Shown: positions 61,274-64,000 of the stretch, piece by piece
Layout of the letters: the number at the start of each line of letters is the position of its first letter
How positions within the stretch are numbered: position 1 is the first letter of the stretch
Assembly (NCBI GenBank): GCA_002422605.1
Contig: DISW01000025.1
Span: forward strand, 124,001 to 188,000
Length of the DNA stretch: 64,000 nt
Direction: 5' to 3'
Source: Bacteriovoracaceae bacterium UBA6200
GTDB taxonomy: Bacteria > Bdellovibrionota > Bacteriovoracia > Bacteriovoracales > Bacteriovoracaceae
Position numbers and translations under genes: made by a program
Notes under the pieces: generated by a model
Told to the model about the DNA's origin: nothing
Database searches by the model: none
What the model saw: the letters and a program-made list of their open reading frames with translations, nothing else

Positions 61274-62029
61274 TTAATCCTCTTTCTTTTTTAATTCTTT
61301 AAGTTCAGGAACATCCAGATCAAAAAGAAGATCAGGAATTTCACTGCATAAAATCGGAGTACCATTCATCTGGATCGGTTGTGCCCAGTGATCGATGCGG
61401 TATGAGTCTTTCAATCCTAGTAAATGAAGTTTCATGACTTTAAACATGAGATCGGTCGGATCTTTTAGTTCCATTTCCTGGGCCTGATTTGCTCTTAATG
61501 GGACAAAGTGAGCAAATCGATAAATGGATTCGATAAGATGTCTCGAAAAACAGTAGTAGTTAGGCTGTGATTTAAGTTCGAGAAGTGCTTCAACAGATGT
61601 TTTTTTTACTTCACTCAAGTTCTGATGTTTTAAGGCTTCGTTTATGCGGTTTTTATAAAACTGCCAATCAAACGGTTTAAATTTTTCCCGAGGAATAACT
61701 TCATCTTCCGGGTTAAATTCCGGAGCTCGTACCATACTCATAAATTCATGGCAGAATAGATCCATTCCATTTTTTTGATAGGAGAGGGCCTGAAGATCAA
61801 AATAGGTGGCCGGGGCCAGAGAGAGGTATTCGTAACTTATTAAAAGATTGAATATTTTATTGGAGCGACCGCCGGTAAGTTCAGCATAAACCTGCTTCCG
61901 TTCTTTATTAATAGCAATAGATTCCCGGATGTGCTCTTGAAAGCAAAAGCTGTCATATGATTTAGTGTACCCAGTTAAGGCGGTCGTCATAATGATCCCT
62001 GTGATGAGAGTTCCGGATAAAATTTTCAT
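61274..62029 (-). CDS. Secreted protein of unknown function, first gene of the kinase operon
   Basis: A 251-residue protein with a signal peptide (MKILSGTLITGIIMTTALTG) and a mainly helical mature part with four cysteines (SFCFQEH, LFCHEF, YYCFSRH, ILCSE), two pairs likely bonded. I do not recognise the family. It starts the minus-strand operon that continues through the lipid kinase, SDR and acyl-ACP-reductase-like genes, so it probably has a periplasmic part in the same pathway. Only four bases separate it from the kinase gene. Confidence 0.65.
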   Translation of the reverse strand: MKILSGTLITGIIMTTALTGYTKSYDSFCFQEHIRESIAINKERKQVYAELTGGRSNKIFNLLISYEYLSLAPATYFDLQALSYQKNGMDLFCHEFMSMVRAPEFNPEDEVIPREKFKPFDWQFYKNRINEALKHQNLSEVKKTSVEALLELKSQPNYYCFSRHLIESIYRFAHFVPLRANQAQEMELKDPTDLMFKVMKLHLLGLKDSYRIDHWAQPIQMNGTPILCSEIPDLLFDLDVPELKELKKKED

Positions 62030-62106
62030 TTAGGTGATGATAGTCCGAAATCGGAAAGAGAGGGGATCAGTATGTCTTTTCTACAGAGACCGTCTATTAT
62101 ATAGAC

Positions 62107-62136
62107 AAAAAAAGGGACCCTAAAGGTCCCTCTTTG
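62107..62136 (-). terminator. Rho-independent terminator after dksA
   Basis: AGGGACC (62113-62119) with GGTCCCT (62125-62131) and a five-base loop; read on the minus strand it is followed by a T run of seven. It lies just past the dksA-like stop codon at 62146. Confidence 0.9.
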
Positions 62137-62145
62137 AAAAAATTG

Positions 62146-62517
62146 TTAAGCCTGACGCCAAATCTGTGATTCTTCTCGCTCCCTTTCTTCGGCATGCTGA
62201 ATGCAAAGTTCGGCCCATGGCTGGTTCTCAAGCCTTTTAGCGCTGATTTCTTCATCACAATCTTCGCAGTGCCCATAAGTCCCTTCAGCGATTCTTTCTA
62301 GGGCCATATCAATACGACGAAGTTTAGCATATTCACGATCACGGATAGTGCAGTTCAATTGTTGTTGTATAAGAGAAGAAGCCAGGTCTGTTTCATCAGA
62401 AAGGTCCTCTTCAGCAACATGTAAGTCATCAGATTTATTTAGCAGGCCCACGTTTAAAATCTGCTGACGTTGCTTCAGTAGCAGTTCTTTATAATGATCT
62501 AATTTCTTCTTATCCAC
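62146..62517 (-). CDS. dksA: DksA/TraR-type transcription factor
   Basis: A 123-residue DksA-like protein. A coiled coil (about 5-75) carries the DETDLA tip, whose Asp residues act in the polymerase secondary channel, and a zinc-finger region has C84, C87 and C105. The fourth ligand is His108, not Cys (LCIQHAEE), making a C-X2-C-X17-C-X2-H site. It binds RNA polymerase and works with ppGpp. The start is GTG at 62517 with a GGAGGATCCT ribosome-binding site. It has its own terminator. Confidence 0.88.
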   Translation of the reverse strand: MDKKKLDHYKELLLKQRQQILNVGLLNKSDDLHVAEEDLSDETDLASSLIQQQLNCTIRDREYAKLRRIDMALERIAEGTYGHCEDCDEEISAKRLENQPWAELCIQHAEEREREESQIWRQA

Positions 62518-62722
62518 AGGATCCTCCTCGGATGAAACAATAATAATGGACCTTCAATGGGTTTCCCTGAACCCCTTTCATTTTAAGGGTTCAAGAGGTC
62601 CAGCTCAAGTGACCCAACTTATCGGCAATATTTTACCAGAAATTCACTCAAGCGCTCCGCAATATTACCCTCAAATCCTATCCAAGTTTGACAAATACAC
62701 TTTTGTCTCGCTAAGCTGAATT

Positions 62723-64000
62723 ATGAATTTAACAAAAACAAGAATTTATGCCGCTGAGCAGAACGATCTTGTTTTTTGCCGTGACCCGGGTAAACAAATT
62801 TTGTTTTCGCTGATCGCCTCTCGTTCCGTTTTCATCTCACGAATCAGCTCCATCATTGCTTGTATCTGTTTAATGTTCACGGTTTCTTGCGGCAAAAAGG
62901 CCGAAACTAAAACGATAGATGGAAGTGAAGTAAGTCATAGTCCGGTAAGCACCGACGTTGAGAAATTCATCGAGAAACAAACAGTCGCTTGCGAGTCAAA
63001 TTCCTATTGTCCTAATTATCTGGCTAAGATTGTCGTGGTCGATGGGGTTAATAATTATCGGTACTGTACAGGTTTTCTGACTGACTCTAATACTATCGCT
63101 ACCAGTTCGAGTTGTTTGCCGTCCCTCATGAGAAGGGAAGGACAAAGTTGCAGTAGTGATGTCTTCATCTTTTTTCCTAAGACCTTCAATCGTGAAGCTG
63201 AAAGGGTTGGCTGCAAAGAGGTCATTAAGTTTTCACCTCTTGTTGGTCATGATCCAAACTTATGGCGGGATGATGTTAGTTTTCTTGCTCTGGAAAAACC
63301 ACTTACCTACCGCCGGAAGGCCCATATCAGTAGAGATGGAATACCAAACAATAGAACTTTAAATGCCTGGATGGTGGACCAGCAGGGTAGTTTTTCTGCC
63401 TTAATTAAAAAAACAACCTGTCAGGCCGTTCAAAATAACTATGTTAATCCACTTGCCTCTAATGCCTCTTCCCCAAATATGTTATTTGCTGACTGCGGTC
63501 TCGGGATAGGTAGTACCGGAGCTCCAATTTTAGATAATCAAGGAAAAGTCAGGGGGATGATATCTAAAGGAATTTCTAAAAGTCTTCGTGACAGTATTAA
63601 CAATTTTGGTTGGCTCTCTGAACCGCTTCGAGAAATGGCCCATGGAACTAATTTTGCCTGCGCTCCACTGCTAGATAATGAAGATATGTTAGACGAAAGA
63701 GAGTGCATGAAAGTAATCTCTGATCGGGCCATTGCAGAATTAAGAGAAAGAATGACTTCATTTGGACTTCTATTCGAAGAACCTAAAAATCAACTTAAAG
63801 AAAGATTAGAAGAAAAATCTAAATTTGTTAAATTTGATGTTAAGTACAACACTAGCGGAAATATTCAAGAAGCTAATGTACTTCCAAGATGTTTCAAACC
63901 GCTCACGAACTGGTTATCCAGTCTGAATTCCAGTCGAAACACTTATGTCTTTAATATTTCTCTTCCTTCTATGAAGTTCAAAAAAGTAATGGACGGAAAT
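62723..64000 (+). CDS. Trypsin-fold protein with altered catalytic residues, cut by window end
   Basis: The frame from the ATG at 62723 stays open to the last base, so the C-terminus is missing (at least 426 residues). A hydrophobic stretch with a lipoprotein-like MFTVSCGKK ending (Cys about 56) precedes a chymotrypsin-like fold: YCTGFLTDSNTIATSSSC near 114-131, DDVSFLALEKPL and CGLGIGSTGAPILD near 258-271. At the His position the residue is Ser130 and at the Ser position Thr265, while the Asp and the Cys pair flanking the His site are kept. It is probably an inactive or altered protease. A start further in is possible, as there is no clear ribosome-binding site. Confidence 0.75.
   Translation, partial: MNLTKTRIYAAEQNDLVFCRDPGKQILFSLIASRSVFISRISSIIACICLMFTVSCGKKAETKTIDGSEVSHSPVSTDVEKFIEKQTVACESNSYCPNYLAKIVVVDGVNNYRYCTGFLTDSNTIATSSSCLPSLMRREGQSCSSDVFIFFPKTFNREAERVGCKEVIKFSPLVGHDPNLWRDDVSFLALEKPLTYRRKAHISRDGIPNNRTLNAWMVDQQGSFSALIKKTTCQAVQNNYVNPLASNASSPNMLFADCGLGIGSTGAPILDNQGKVRGMISKGISKSLRDSINNFGWLSEPLREMAHGTNFACAPLLDNEDMLDERECMKVISDRAIAELRERMTSFGLLFEEPKNQLKERLEEKSKFVKFDVKYNTSGNIQEANVLPRCFKPLTNWLSSLNSSRNTYVFNISLPSMKFKKVMDGN

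Noticed and set aside
1..64000. tRNA, rRNA, insertion sequence, prophage or CRISPR array
   Set aside because: No cloverleaf, transposase, integrase, phage structural gene or repeat-spacer pattern was found by reading the window.

Overview
The window reads as a stretch of a Gram-negative chromosome with modest GC, dense genes and short intergenic gaps. It carries LPS transport and Kdo genes (LptC/LptA, LptB, KdsD), lipoprotein maturation (Lnt), sigma-54, ClpS/ClpA, a TonB-dependent receptor and many proteins with signal peptides. Together with a Lys/Ala histone H1-like protein and several proteins I cannot place, this style best fits a Bdellovibrionota-type organism, perhaps the Bacteriovorax/Peredibacter side. 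That placement is my judgement from gene content and is not proven by a marker search. I saw no tRNA, rRNA, insertion sequence, prophage or CRISPR array.

Layout. 1-10.6 kb: the end of rpsA, a gamma-carboxylase-like membrane protein, a standalone RlmK-type methyltransferase diverging from clpS-clpA, the H1-like protein, a DUF502 protein, dCMP deaminase and two paralogous small secreted proteins. 10.7-18.8 kb: pepD, small membrane proteins, an outer-membrane barrel, a DEAD-box RNA helicase with a structured leader, an FtsB-like protein and two DUF192 lipoproteins. 18.8-29.1 kb: aspS, an HD-GYP response regulator, an RDD protein, mutS, then the lptCA-lptB-rpoN-hpf operon. 29.1-31.0 kb: a cobalamin riboswitch and its BtuB-type receptor. 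31.0-38.1 kb: small genes, a free-standing DnaA N-terminal domain protein, then a minus-strand operon for coenzyme A synthesis (KARI-like reductase, panB, coaX, coaBC, panC) that ends in hflX. 38.2-46.0 kb: a pabC-like gene, yacG, an inositol-phosphatase-family gene, coiled-coil and HEAT-like proteins, a BamC-like lipoprotein, kdsD, lnt and a subtilase.

46.2-62.0 kb is the most unusual part. A minus-strand AMP-ligase/UbiA-like fusion diverges from a plus-strand operon: PEP-synthase-like protein, GNAT-like protein, LolD-like ATPase, LolC/E-like permease, LolA-like carrier, outer-membrane barrel and BtaA-like (DUF3419) protein. That operon meets a convergent operon encoding a secreted protein, a diacylglycerol-kinase-family enzyme, a fatty-acyl-reductase-like SDR and a 692-residue protein whose C-terminal half is an acyl-ACP-reductase-like domain with its catalytic Cys retained. 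I infer a pathway that makes an unusual lipid from acyl-ACP or fatty aldehyde and moves it to the outer membrane. The product is unknown.

The window ends with a GTG-started DksA/TraR-type regulator and an open-ended trypsin-fold lipoprotein-like protein (62723 onward) whose catalytic His and Ser appear to be substituted.
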